DNA of 64,000 bases from Rhabditoides inermis (GCA_963966185.1 CAWZYM010000278.1:1-64000); one strand, 5' to 3'; counted from the stretch's first letter, positions 25,605-36,580 are shown. A program made the numbers and translations. The notes: generated by a model from the letters alone, not told the origin.

Positions 25605-25785
25605 TATCGATGGTCCGATTAACCTGTTTCGATGGTCCGATTAACCTGTTTCGATGGTCCGATTAACCTGTTTCGATGGTCCGATTAACCTGTTTCGATG
25701 GTCCGATTAACCTGTTTCGATGGTCCGATTAACCTGTTTCGATGGTCCGATTAACCTATTTCGATGGTCCGAGTATCTTTTTGTC
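25605..25785 (+). repeat. 22-bp minisatellite in the LTR-element leader
   Basis: About eight units of CGATGGTCCGATTAACCTGTTT, the last ones diverged. It lies between the primer binding site and gag, where a packaging or leader signal would be expected. Confidence 0.9.
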
Positions 25786-26331
25786 GAAAGGTACCGACCA
25801 TTGAGAAGTGCATTTGGAGAAGAAATGCATTGACTGTCAGATTTTTTATTATGCTCACAACCTATGCCACATTTTATGTAGAGAAGCGCACCGGTTGTAT
25901 ACAGAGATGAGATCGGAGATTGGAGATTGGAGTGAAAGGAAAGAGAAAGGAGAGAAGATTGCGGTGGAGGAGAAGAAAATAGAAGAAAAGAGAAAGTAGC
26001 GGTGAACTACTTGTGCGAGTAATGCGGGAGCATACATTAAATTTCGATTGTATGGTACGTGTAACGTGTTGCATCATGTGATGAGTTTCGAAGGAGTCGA
26101 CTCGTTCATGGTATCAGAGTGCACGCTGATAAACACTTACGCTATACGTTTACAACCTGGCGAGATCCTGTTGGGAGGTATCGAAAAGAGATAAGAACGG
26201 TGGTTCACTTTCGAGAAGAGTCGAAAAGACAAGTGATAAAATGACAAAGGAATGAAGAGTTTCCTGATTGTGCGGAGATAAGACTGGTTCACTTACATGT
26301 TTCACACCGTTGCTAATGATAGAAGATAAGC

Positions 26332-27036
26332 TTGCCAGAGCCACTAAATACTAGTGGTTGGCAAGTGTACTCGTACTCGGACACCATTCCTTTCAATCGC
26401 TTTGTGAAAGAAGTTGAAACTTATGGATCGGCTATGAACTATAGCAAGAAGAGGCTGGCAAGAATACTTCCTCTGTTGTTGAAAGGATATGTGAGACTGG
26501 AGTACGATATGCTACCGGAAACGGCTAAGCAGGATTGGAAGACTGTGGTGGACGAATTGAGGATGTGTGCTCAATCGGAGGTGAAGAGATCTTTGAAGTT
26601 CGAGGAACTTTGTGAGATGAAACAGCGAGAAGACGAGAGCGTGCTGAGGTTTGCTAGAAGAGTGATTGAAACTGTAGATGAAGCACTTCCAAACATTGAG
26701 GCGAGTGATATGGAGAAAATGAAGAAGAATTGCTTCAGTAGAGGATTGAAGAAAGTGTCTTGGCAGAGAAAGTTGTTCGAAATGGAGTTCGACACAGTCA
26801 ATGTGATGGTCAGGAAAGCCAAGTACTTCGAAGAAGTTGACGCCAGATTCGAAGAGAGTTCGAAGAAAAGCAACGATGTTGAGAAACGGAGGTATGGAAA
26901 GACTGGACATGAACGCTTCAAGAATCGTCAGAAAAAGAGAGAGATGAAGGTGGAGAATAGGAAAGCAATGGAGAAAGAAGGAGGTGGAAAACCTGGAGAG
27001 GACAGTGGAGAAGAAGACAGTGACGACGACTGCTGA
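26332..27036 (+). CDS. Gag-like protein of the LTR element
   Basis: One open frame of about 234 codons ending TGA (27034-27036). The helical middle part (FVKEVETYGSAMNYSKKR, LLLKGYVRLEYDMLP, FARRVIETVDEAL) resembles the retrotransposon gag capsid-like domain of Gypsy-type elements. The C-terminus is strongly charged (a lysine/arginine-rich run, then EDSGEEDSDDD) without a CCHC zinc knuckle. The frame opens upstream of its first ATG, so the exact start is uncertain. It is uninterrupted, consistent with a recent insertion; no pol follows. Confidence 0.65.
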   Translation: MPEPLNTSGWQVYSYSDTIPFNRFVKEVETYGSAMNYSKKRLARILPLLLKGYVRLEYDMLPETAKQDWKTVVDELRMCAQSEVKRSLKFEELCEMKQREDESVLRFARRVIETVDEALPNIEASDMEKMKKNCFSRGLKKVSWQRKLFEMEFDTVNVMVRKAKYFEEVDARFEESSKKSNDVEKRRYGKTGHERFKNRQKKREMKVENRKAMEKEGGGKPGEDSGEEDSDDDC

Positions 27037-27234
27037 TTGGAGACTTCGAAAACGACTACACTTCATTCAAGCATCGACGACATCGACGTTCTTCGTTTGT
27101 TTTGTTTCTATTTTTGTTCACAGGCGTTTCATTGTTGTAACTGTCCCCAATTTTTGTATTCGTGTAGGTTTGAGTACATTATCTTCCCATTTAATTTCCA
27201 ATCAGCGAGGACGCTGAATCAAAAACGCCGATGA

Positions 27235-27463
27235 TATCATACCCTACCATTTACACCCCATTAGAATAGAATACATTCCCCCTTATCACTGTAGTATATA
27301 GGCTTGCGTTGATGCAAGATAAAGGAGTCCCTCGCATGGTCCTATCTTGTACATGGGGGCTCATCGGGTAGTGTAGCTATGAGAGTCGCAGGAGGACCAG
27401 AAATGGTGTTGTCCTGAGGCACCACGGATGTACCAAAGGGAATCATACGAGGCGCGTATGATA
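27235..27463 (+). repeat. 3' LTR
   Basis: 229 bp, matching 25137-25366 apart from a T/C change and a small difference near the end. Confidence 0.85.
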
Positions 27464-27830
27464 GGTCGGTGAATCTGATTGAGTCGGTACAGAGACATTT
27501 TACGCGCCGAATATGTCACCGTGCCGTCTTTTTCTCGCTCACTTATCCCCAACGCCTCCAGCTATTAGATCTCCAACGCTCGAAGAGCGACGCTTAATAA
27601 ACGATATTGCGTATATTCATAAGGTTATGACTAATCGCACTAGTCTAGAGTATTCTGGCCTCTTCAACATTGTACCTTCCCGGCTTCCCGCCCTTCCCGG
27701 TCTCGTGTTTCTCATGGGTGGCGCCTGATTCCTTGCTTTGACACAACTTTAAAGAGCGGCACAGTAGGGTTTTTGCACTATGGAACACACTCCCCAACAA
27801 CATCATTCAGGCTGAATATGTACAAGAGTA
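27464..27830 (+). pseudogene. CR1-like LINE, 3' part after the LTR insertion
   Basis: The first bases repeat the target GGTC, then the frame continues the 5' part: SVNLIESVQRHFTRRICHRA, and after one frameshift TLEERRLINDIAYIHKV, the usual post-RT motif of CR1-like elements. It decays after about 27720. Confidence 0.75.
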
Positions 27831-27957
27831 CAAGTAATGAACCCAAAACTTAATATTAACTGAAAAAAGAAGCAGTACATAGTTCTATATTACGTCTACA
27901 ATGACTTCGAGAAAAGTAATAGTAATTTATACGGTTGCATAATAACACGTGAAAAAG

Positions 27958-28739
27958 AAAAAGTATGATACAACAAAACAAAGTTAAATGAGGAGCCACC
28001 GTTTGAAAGCAGCAGGGGAAGCCGCCCCCAGGGGAGCGGCAGACGGGGTCGTTGAGGTAAGACATCTACTATGATACAGCAAAACAAGAGAGAAAGATTT
28101 ACAGACTCGCAAGTTCCAAACGCGCTCTCTGATTGATAGCCTAAATCTGGGAAGAACGAGCTTGGGAGCACCGAACCTATCAGTCATGAAGAGGAAGAAA
28201 CTAGATGCGTCAACCTCCACGAAGCCATTAAGTACCTTGTAGAGCATCACGATGTCGTTGATGTGGCAGCGCTTCTCGAGTGACTGTTACTGGAAAACCC
28301 CGTTGCGTTGTTCTGGAGACGCATCGAATCCGAGTGACGTTGTGCGCGCGAAGACGACCCGTGTGTAGTAGTTCTGCACGCGCTCGAGTAGTACGATAGA
28401 CGTCTTGTCCGATGGGTTGAACACACACGTGCCGTACTCCAAGAGTGGTCTCACGTAGGTGGTGTAAATGTTGAGGTGACGAGACGACTGCACGAGAAGA
28501 AACTACCTACGATCTGGTCGTCAATCCGGAGACGAGCGTTTAACCTGTACGCGGTGTCCCTACAACGCGTCACCCCCAACAACATCTGGAGCGGAGACGC
28601 AACCGATATTCGCAGTCATCCGGATACCACAGGAGAGCGAGTGCAAGCCTACTGTGAGCGCATCTGTTTGGTGTCGCCTCGTCTCGACTAAATCACTTCG
28701 TGAAAGGAAACCAGGAGGAGTTATAAAAAGATTACGGGA
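27958..28739 (-). pseudogene. CR1-like LINE C-terminal fragment, tandem copy 1
   Basis: On the minus strand the frame shows IYTTYVRPLLEYGTCVFNP and LLERVQNYYTRVVF, then CHINDIVMLYKVLNGF and LSIRERVWNLRVCKSF: the region after the RT domain of CR1-like LINEs. An identical 782-bp copy follows directly. Confidence 0.75.
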
Positions 28740-29521
28740 AAAAAGTATGATACAACAAAACAAAGTTAAATGAGGAGCCACCGTTTGAAAGCAGCAGGGG
28801 AAGCCGCCCCCAGGGGAGCGGCAGACGGGGTCGTTGAGGTAAGACATCTACTATGATACAGCAAAACAAGAGAGAAAGATTTACAGACTCGCAAGTTCCA
28901 AACGCGCTCTCTGATTGATAGCCTAAATCTGGGAAGAACGAGCTTGGGAGCACCGAACCTATCAGTCATGAAGAGGAAGAAACTAGATGCGTCAACCTCC
29001 ACGAAGCCATTAAGTACCTTGTAGAGCATCACGATGTCGTTGATGTGGCAGCGCTTCTCGAGTGACTGTTACTGGAAAACCCCGTTGCGTTGTTCTGGAG
29101 ACGCATCGAATCCGAGTGACGTTGTGCGCGCGAAGACGACCCGTGTGTAGTAGTTCTGCACGCGCTCGAGTAGTACGATAGACGTCTTGTCCGATGGGTT
29201 GAACACACACGTGCCGTACTCCAAGAGTGGTCTCACGTAGGTGGTGTAAATGTTGAGGTGACGAGACGACTGCACGAGAAGAAACTACCTACGATCTGGT
29301 CGTCAATCCGGAGACGAGCGTTTAACCTGTACGCGGTGTCCCTACAACGCGTCACCCCCAACAACATCTGGAGCGGAGACGCAACCGATATTCGCAGTCA
29401 TCCGGATACCACAGGAGAGCGAGTGCAAGCCTACTGTGAGCGCATCTGTTTGGTGTCGCCTCGTCTCGACTAAATCACTTCGTGAAAGGAAACCAGGAGG
29501 AGTTATAAAAAGATTACGGGC
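28740..29521 (-). pseudogene. CR1-like LINE C-terminal fragment, tandem copy 2
   Basis: Direct head-to-tail repeat of 27958-28739 (period 782). I see no differences, so the duplication is recent or an assembly effect. Confidence 0.75.
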
Positions 29522-30204
29522 AGATTTGTGAGTGAGGGAGTGTAGAGGAGTGACGTAAAAACCGTTTCTCGAAAGTTGAAGTCTGCGATCCGCAGTGCTC
29601 GTTCTTGTAAGGTCTACTCGCCGCAGCCGATTCGCCAGTGACCCGTCTCTTCATCTGACACACTATTTCGCCTGTTTTCTGTCTGACTCTCTCAGATTAC
29701 GCGCTATTTCGTCGGACTTTCTTTAGCTTATAGCTCCGCGGATATGAGAGATAAAGATCTGAAAATTGGAATCCTGCATCTCGGGACCGAGACCATAGGA
29801 TCGATGTCACGTTCGGCTAGATAGGAGTAGTGGCTGGCGCGGTAGAGCGATGTATTGACAGACACCATTACAACCAGCGCGGCAGCGCTGGTTGGTTTGT
29901 GTTAACCCTAGTCGCGCGCTAGAATCGGCAAAAGGCGATTGAACGAAAGGTTCCTTAGAATCTTTACGAGAACAATGTGATGCTGATAGATGTTATCAGG
30001 ATGTTAGAAAATGGTTAAGTTTCGATTTTGGTAACGCTAGCTGTTGTAGGAAGCGAGATACGCGCGCGCGCCCCCTGAGGGGCAGGCAATCCCCCGTGTA
30101 CGGAACGTTTTCTAGGGGGGGGGGGGGGTGGCGCGCACCGGCTGCCCCCAGCAGACAGGAAATGCACAATCCGCACTGCCTGTGGATTGCACTGATATCG
30201 TTTA

Positions 30205-30300
30205 GATCGCGTGCTCTGCCGTGCGCACAGTAGTGTTGTGGTTAGCGATTGCGCCCGTTGAAACACATGGCTCGAGTTCGGTTCCGGCTGGTGGCAAACC
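30205..30300 (+). mobile_element. tRNA-derived SINE head
   Basis: A-box-like TGTGGTTAGCGATTG and B-box-like GAGTTCGGTTCC in tRNA-like spacing, embedded in repeat-derived sequence. Not a canonical cloverleaf. Confidence 0.5.
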
Positions 30301-30498
30301 TTTTGTAATATATGATTTTACATAGAAATGACATTGGAATTGTAAATTTTCCCATCAGCATTACCAAAACTCTTTTTTTGCAGATTTTATACAATTTTGG
30401 ACTCAACAAGGTGGGTGAACTGTTGGATTTCTTTAAAAAAAATGTTTTGTGGTTCATGTTAATGTAGATAGATTTATACGAAATCCAATAAAAGTACA

Positions 30499-30806
30499 TT
30501 CATTATCTTTTAAAAGGACTTCCGTAAGAGAAGAGTTTGTGTTACTCAACGTAATGCAACAAAAGCTCATGCATTTTATCAATCGAAATAGTACACAAAC
30601 CTGATCCAATACTTCAACAAGTTAAATATAATCGATCGGATACCGAAATCAATTTCCCGACATACAACATTTGCTCGCATTAGTTTTTATTGCAGAAAGA
30701 GCAGGTTTGTTTACTATTTCGATTGATAAAATGCATGAGCTTTTGTTGCATTACGTTGAGTAACACAAACTCTTCTCTTACGGAAGTCCTTTTAAAAGAT
30801 AATAGG
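30499..30806. mobile_element. Palindromic element with about 100-bp inverted arms
   Basis: Left arm ATTATCTTTTAAAAGGACTT... (30502-30602) and right arm ...CCTTTTAAAAGATAAT (about 30702-30804) are nearly perfect reverse complements around a spacer of about 100 bp. No ORF; no convincing target duplication. Confidence 0.75.
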
Positions 30807-31377
30807 ACATTTAGCCAGACCGGCGCAGCGGGCGCTGCGACTGCATCTGGAAAACCATCTGATTATGACAGACCGCGCTCACACTTTAACCGCCAGAGTG
30901 GAGACGAGGCCCAGGAAGGAAACGCGCCACATGGGACGAGAAGCTGAAGGAGGATGACATCAAGGTTACCTCGAGAGACAATGCTCCAGATGATCTACGG
31001 AGAATCGGTCGAGGAGTGAGTGAGTGAGTGAGTGTATAACGAATGGCAATTTTGACATAATGTATGTGTTCGAACTAAGCAAATTGTATACACTAGAAAA
31101 AAGTACTCCTGATTCGAAATTTTAATCAGATCCTATTGCATAACGGTAAAGCGACATCGATGACGCAAGTGTGAGAAATGACAACAATATGAGACATTGC
31201 ATAATAATATAATCGCATCTTTCGTCTAATATTCCGGCTGTCCGAATTTGTTGGTCAGAAAAGAGAACACACTATAATACCAATTCGTAATCTATGAGAC
31301 AATTAGTAACCTATGAGAAGAGATGTATTGATATATTGATAAACATGCTATGCACAACATTCCCAAAACAAACAGAA

Positions 31378-31605
31378 ACAGTGACAAAAAAAAACTTTAT
31401 TCACAACAAATTTCCTAACAACTACTGTCAAATCAAATGCTTTATTCGGTATCGCTATTTCATGATCATATGTTTAGAAAGCATATCCATCGCCCTGGTC
31501 TTATGGGTAGCGCCGAGAACAACTACTGTACTTGTCTTTATACATTCCGATTAAGTCCCGTCAATATCTTAATTCAACAGCGTTTCTAAGTGTAATTTGT
31601 ACTAG
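31378..31605. repeat. Fragment of REEP 3' UTR with a 91-bp insertion
   Basis: Matches 2463-2590 but is split by about 91 bp bounded on both sides by AACAACTACTG. This is a fourth, partial trace of the REEP segment. Confidence 0.7.
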
Positions 31606-32337
31606 CGATGTTTGTAATTTCACTATTTCACGTAACGCACGCTTCTCTCACTTTCTGAAAACAGTCTACTCAATGGTTATTAAACGTTTCGGATCATTCA
31701 CAGAACTGCTTCATTCACGTAACGCACGCTTCTAGCACCTTCTGACAATGTCTTATGCAATGGTTCGAAGATGAAACGCTTTGGATGCAATCGAAAGAGG
31801 AAATTCATACAGTCCGGTATAGCCATAACTTTTTTATAGTGCTATCGGAAAGAAGTGAGCTTGTCTTTAACTCTCATTGATTACGATTACTGTGTGGAAT
31901 GAAAAGGAATATGGAGCGAGCGAACTTAAAAGACTGTGAAGGCGGGCAGAGCCTTCATCATCTCCGGAGTGAGGACTAAAAGACTGAGACCTGATCGAAC
32001 CAAGCCGATAGATGAACTGATAGCAGTCTGCTGCGAAGGTGATCCCTACGGGTGTAAACAGAAGGGTTCGCAATCACAGGCACATTATTGCGAAAATAGG
32101 CGAGAGCTGTCATTGAAAAATCGTTGGGCTACGGTGTATTTTGGGTCTATCGATGCTATAGAAGCTCGAACACGCGAGTGGAAAACGAAATAGTGTGCTA
32201 GAAACAGTGACAAAACTAAAACTTTATTCACAACAAATTTCCTAACAACTACTGTACTTGTCTTTATACATTCCGATTAAGTGCCGTCAATATCTTAATT
32301 CAACAGCGTTTCTAAGTGTAATTTGTATATATGCGGA

Positions 32338-32924
32338 CTAATCAAAGTCGACGAGTTGGTAGTTGTATGTCTCCCACTGATCCGCAATCCAATTCGCGTA
32401 GCGTCTGGAAAAAGCTTTAAAATACAGTAACCCTAAAGCTACCGTACCTGATGCAAGTATCGTACAGATGAGCGGCTTCACCGACTATCGGCAGGAGAAG
32501 GTAGATGGAGGTGAGGAGACGGAAGAAATACATCATTGGAGTCTGCTCCTGGCTGAAACACGTACAGTAACCACATTCAAGTTACAGTACTCCGTGTACT
32601 TACTACAGTATGCCTTCGACCACGAGCGACCCCGCCTGCAGGATCCAGTACTTCATCCAGAACTCGTTCTTCTCCCTCTGCTCTAGGTTCACAGCCGTGA
32701 TAGAATAGCAGGCGGGGATGATCCAGCCCTATAGGTATACGGTAGAGAACAGTACATCTACAGCATCCCTAGGTACCGTACCACAATGAGTGCGAGCATT
32801 TTGACGATTCCACTGGTCGCCACGGCGACAATAGCGATGAATATGAGTCACGAGACCATTGCCTCGCGGCGCATTGGGATAGCAGACTCGAGTGAGCGGA
32901 ACCTGCGGGGAGGGAGGATCTCTC

Positions 32925-32964
<40 letters not shown>

Positions 32965-33756
32965 CCTACATCATCTGCAGGTTCTCATTGTTCTGGTCGT
33001 ACAGAGCATTGCATTGGTCGTACAGAGCGTGCAGAGTGGAAGGAGCCACGTCAAGCCACCTGAATACAATATTTTCACATGTTCAGTGATGTTTCCCCCA
33101 ACTCACCCATTGATCTGCTGCACCCGCTGCGGTCCCACGCTGCCCGCCGTCGGTACAGCTAAATTTCAATGTACCGTAACCCTACAGTAACCCTCTCGTA
33201 CCACTCGGTGCGCCCATCATTCCGCGCAGCCATCCGCCCCACGACGCAGCCTGCTGTTGCTGCGGCTGCGACGGCACACGCTTCCGCCGGCGGGTGGTAC
33301 TGTAAGGTTACTGTTAGGTATACGGTAGCTTACAGTACCTCCATTCTTTGGGCTTGAGCTTGCGCAGACTGCCGCCGGGACGGGGCGAGCGAGTGGGCGT
33401 CGTGGCGGGCGCGGTCGCGGAAAGCTGATATCGATCGGTTATCGATTGGTTATCGATCGATACCTGCGAGGGAGTGGCGGGTGCGGACTCGACGGGGGGC
33501 ATGGGAGCGGAGGGACTCGAGGTGCTCTTCGGTGGTTTCTCCTTGTGCGACGAGGAACTGTCTCGGGTGGAAGGTGTCTGAAAACACGAAGAGTCAAATG
33601 GTAACGCATTCGGAAGAGGTGAGCAGTTGGCGGACGAAGAGAGGAGTGAGAGAGAGGAAAGGAGAGAAAGAAAGAGGATTGAGAAATATAAGGATATAGG
33701 TACAACAGGAGAGGGAGAAGAGAGGGAGAGATCACCGACAAACTCACGTCAACCAT
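32338..33756 (-). pseudogene. REEP / TB2-DP1-HVA22 family gene, 10 exons, one in-frame TGA (copy 3)
   Basis: Third copy, with the TGA at 32848-32850. Two substitutions fall in exon 8 relative to copies 1 and 2, and both are synonymous (Leu CTG to CTA; Gly GGT to GGC). Another lies just upstream of the start codon. Intron 6 has a different CT/CG microsatellite pattern. All splice sites are kept. Two synonymous changes and no non-synonymous ones is a small sample but does not look like free decay. Confidence 0.8.
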
Positions 33757-34380
33757 TATCGACCGTGCGGCGCGACGCTGGAAAGAAAAGTGACCACTTC
33801 TGAACCCAAACAACCATCATTTCATTTCTCTGAACCTCAAACGTGTCGTCATCATTCTCGCTTTCACGTTCCGCAAACTGACTGAGTGAGACGCAGAATC
33901 TGACCGCGGGCGAACCATGCCCACTAAAATTAGAAACGGCAAATTTCGTTAAAACATGTAAGTGTGAACCAATTTATTGACTTGTGTGTTTTGTAATTTT
34001 TTTATGTATAGTTGTTTTTTCACAGTTTGACGATTTTTCTTTAAAAAAATGAATTGAAAAAGCACACTGCTCAAGTTTTTGTTTATATCGTTACCAACTA
34101 GTTGAATAGTGTACTCTGACAACACAACAGAATGCTATCTGGTCAATCATTGATAAAATCATTGTGAATGATCTGAATATGAGTCCGTTATATTTGTGAG
34201 ATTTCTGTCTGTAAATCTGCATGTTCTGTCTGTGAGTGACAAGAGCGGATCTCCGTAGTGGGCACGAGCTATATGGATGCCAGTCTTCATGATGTGGCAG
34301 TTTTACTCCCTTGCAACATTCGTCGATTCTCTTACTGTTCTGTGCCATAAAAGGATCGACGACATGATCGACGACATTAA

Positions 34381-34743
34381 AGGAACAGTGGCGACTTATT
34401 TTCGACTTGGAGTGTTATTATAAATCATATTAACCTAATACATTTGCATTTTTTGCGAAAGAACGACGATTCTGCGTTACTTGTTACTTTCGATTCTGCC
34501 AATGCCGAGAATGCAGCTCAAAATTCGAATTTCCCGCCAACGCATTTTCCCCCCAAACCTGGGGTCGGAGACATAAGCGCAAATGAACAGCGCCTTGCCA
34601 CATGCTTTATGGCACAGTGCATGTGCGCTGCATTGTGGCCCTGACATTCGCGGGTTCGATTCCTGTCGCCGCCAAAATGTTTTGTTCGTGTGAAAATGAG
34701 GAGTTATGGCAGGTTGTGGCAGAATTAAGTCGCCACTGTTCCT
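34381..34743 (+). mobile_element. Full-length TTAA-flanked element containing a tRNA-like promoter
   Basis: 363 bp flanked by TTAA (34377-34380 and 34744-34747), with 18-bp terminal inverted repeats AGGAACAGTGGCGACTTA. The right half carries an A-box-like sequence and B box GGTTCGATTCC. TTAA targets are typical of piggyBac-like and some Kolobok-like transposases; the tRNA-like part is typical of SINEs. No coding capacity. Confidence 0.82.
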
Positions 34744-35384
34744 TTAAGGCGTCGTGAAGGAGTGTGAAAAAGAAATCGATCAGTATCCAGCTTGCTCTTA
34801 GTGTTAGATATCTATAATCTATAGCTTGGATGTCGGTCTCCTGACCTGAGTCTCTACACCGCCTCGCACGGTCTGACACTCAGGACTCAGGTCGAACAAG
34901 TGTGAGTCGTCAATAGATAGCAGATTGCACAGACCGACAACTTCCGTTTCCTTGGTTCGTGAATTATCAAAAATGTGGAGGAAGGATCTGGAGGCGTCGA
35001 TAGTATATGCTGCCCACCCACCCCTTAGTGTCATGACACCACGTGCTAGCCCCATAAAGCGTGTGTTGCATCTGGAAAACCATCTGATTATGACAGACCG
35101 CGCTCACACTTTAACCGCCGGAGTGGAGACGAGGCCCAGGAAGGAAACGCGCCACGTGGTATGAAAGATTAAAGAGAATACCTGTGCTTTTCAAAGTAAA
35201 CTCGAGATACATTTGTTTCCGAAGTGTTCGGAACAACCGAAATGACCAGTAGATTCATGTTGTTATAGATGTTGGGTTGCTTCAAGTGATGAGATTTGGT
35301 TAGCAGGAGTAACAATGCTTTTGATTGTATACGGAGATGAGAAGCCGAGAAGCGAGAGTGAGTAAATGAGTGTGTTTTTTTTTA

Positions 35385-35652
35385 TCAATGATTGACCAGG
35401 TAGCATTTTGCTGTGTTGTCAGAGTACACTTTTCAACTAGTTGGTAACGATATAAACAAAAACTTGAACAGTGTGCTTTTTTCAATTCATTTTTTTTGAG
35501 AAACATCGTCAGACTGTGAAAAAACAACTATACAGAAAAAATGACAAAACACACAAGTCTATAAATCGGTTCACACTTACATGTTTTAACGAAACTTGCC
35601 CTATCTAATTTTAGTGGGCATGGTTCGCCCGCGGTCAGATTCTGCGTCTAAA
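35385..35652 (-). repeat. Inverted copy of the 4130-4445 repeat, joined to an RFX exon
   Basis: Reverse complement of the dispersed repeat seen in the duplicated unit, diverged by several percent. It ends right at the start of RFX coding sequence, so it truncates that exon. Confidence 0.7.
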
Positions 35653-35735
35653 GACCACGACGCCCCTCTCCACATCCTGCCCGAGTCATCCAGACAGTTC
35701 CTCCTCAACTGGAGCTACTACAGGTGAGAGAGAGA

Positions 35736-35780
<45 letters not shown>

Positions 35781-36369
35781 GTCAAAACAATACTAGTTGA
35801 TTGAGACAACACAACAGTGTCCAGATTCGTTTGGCACGGCTGACATTCATTTCATGACGCGCTAAGACGTATCCGAGGTTCCGTAAACGTATCCGTATCC
35901 GAGGATGGCGTACAACCGTTTTGTTTCCCATTTCATGCCTCTGCCGCAAAGTAGATGGTATTGATGTCAAAACGTCAAAAAAAAAAACTACGATCATCTT
36001 AGGTTCTCACGAATGTTTTCGTGTCATGATTGTGTTTGCGATTCCGAATAGACATTTGATTTGATTGGATATCATGCCTCTATGTTGTAGTGATCGTGAG
36101 AGAGAGAGAGAGAGGGAGGGAGAGAGAGAGGGAGAGAGAGAGAGGGAGAGGGAGAAAGAGGGAGAGGGAGATAGAGATAGAGATGGAGAGAGAGATGCTA
36201 ACCGTTCCTTCGCAGCTCGATGGTGATTTGCGACCTCAATCTCCGCTCAGCGCAGTCGTTTGGCTCCTTCCACCTCATCCGCCTCCTCTTCGATGAGTAC
36301 ATGATGTTTCTCGTCGAGAGTCAGATGGCCGAGGCACACCGGCAGCCCGCCTTCTGCGTCATGGCACTG
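35653..36369 (+). pseudogene. RFX-family transcription factor, two exons of a broken gene
   Basis: Exon 1 (to 35723, donor GTGAGA) reads ILPESSRQFLLNWSYYR. Exon 2 (36216-36369, acceptor TTCCTTCGCAG, donor GTGAGT) continues in phase with [19 protein letters not shown] and [16 protein letters not shown]. This is the conserved C-terminal extended dimerisation region of metazoan RFX1-3/DAF-19, downstream of the winged-helix DNA-binding domain. The intron (35724-36215) holds GA microsatellites at 35727-35776 and about 36098-36195. Upstream exons are replaced by a repeat, and the next exon is not found before a TTAA element at 36581. I read it as a truncated remnant. Confidence 0.8.
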
Positions 36370-36580
36370 GTGAGTCATGCGATCATGTTAAATTAAATGA
36401 CATGTATAAAACTAAATCAATCATGAGAACCTAAGATGGTCGGTTTTGTGCTGATTGAGTGTGATGCAGTGTATGTAGTTTTGTGATTTGTAGGCTTGTA
36501 GTGTTCATTTTAGTCGACAAGTATAGACAGGAGCGATGAGTGTTCTCGGGCTGGTTCCGTTCTAGTTCTGCATGGCTTAA

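Larger units (their letters stand above)
25137..27463 (+). mobile_element. Gag-only LTR retrotransposon inserted in a LINE
   Basis: LTRs at 25137-25366 and 27235-27463 are nearly identical (a substitution and a short indel seen). Both start TATCATAC and end GTATGATA. The 4-bp GGTC flanks both sides (25133-25136 and 27464-27467), and removing one copy of the target plus the element restores the LINE reading frame. A primer-binding-site-like TGGAGGTCCCGAGGTTC follows the 5' LTR at 25367. Inside are a 22-bp minisatellite and a single gag-like ORF; no protease, RT or integrase is seen. It is non-autonomous and recent. Confidence 0.88.
29522..32068. other. Mixed repeat-derived stretch without a clear gene
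   Basis: Contains a G homopolymer of about 14 (near 30115-30128), a GCGCGC tract near 30060, a SINE head, a palindromic element, a fragment of the REEP 3' UTR (31378-31605), and a 100-bp piece at about 30840-30945 matching 35060-35160. Positions 31606-32068 hold A/T-rich sequence with the repeated TTCACGTAACGCACGCTTC. No exon chain found. Confidence 0.5.
32069..35130. repeat. Partial copy 3 of the unit (REEP-like gene segment)
   Basis: Matches 2327-5130 of copy 1 at offsets 29742 to 30000. It starts exactly where the LINE endonuclease linker stops in copies 1 and 2, and ends at the shared ...GGAGTGGAGAC. It differs from copies 1 and 2 by scattered substitutions and by extra sequence at about 34266-34565, which includes the whole left half of a TTAA element that is deleted in copies 1 and 2. 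Copy 3 therefore looks older, or less eroded. Confidence 0.9.

Noticed and set aside
25605..25785. CRISPR-like array
   Set aside because: The 22-bp units are directly adjacent without unique spacers, inside an LTR element of a eukaryotic genome.
30113..30130. G-run as a regulatory quadruplex
   Set aside because: A single homopolymer run in repeat-derived DNA; no pattern of four spaced G tracts.
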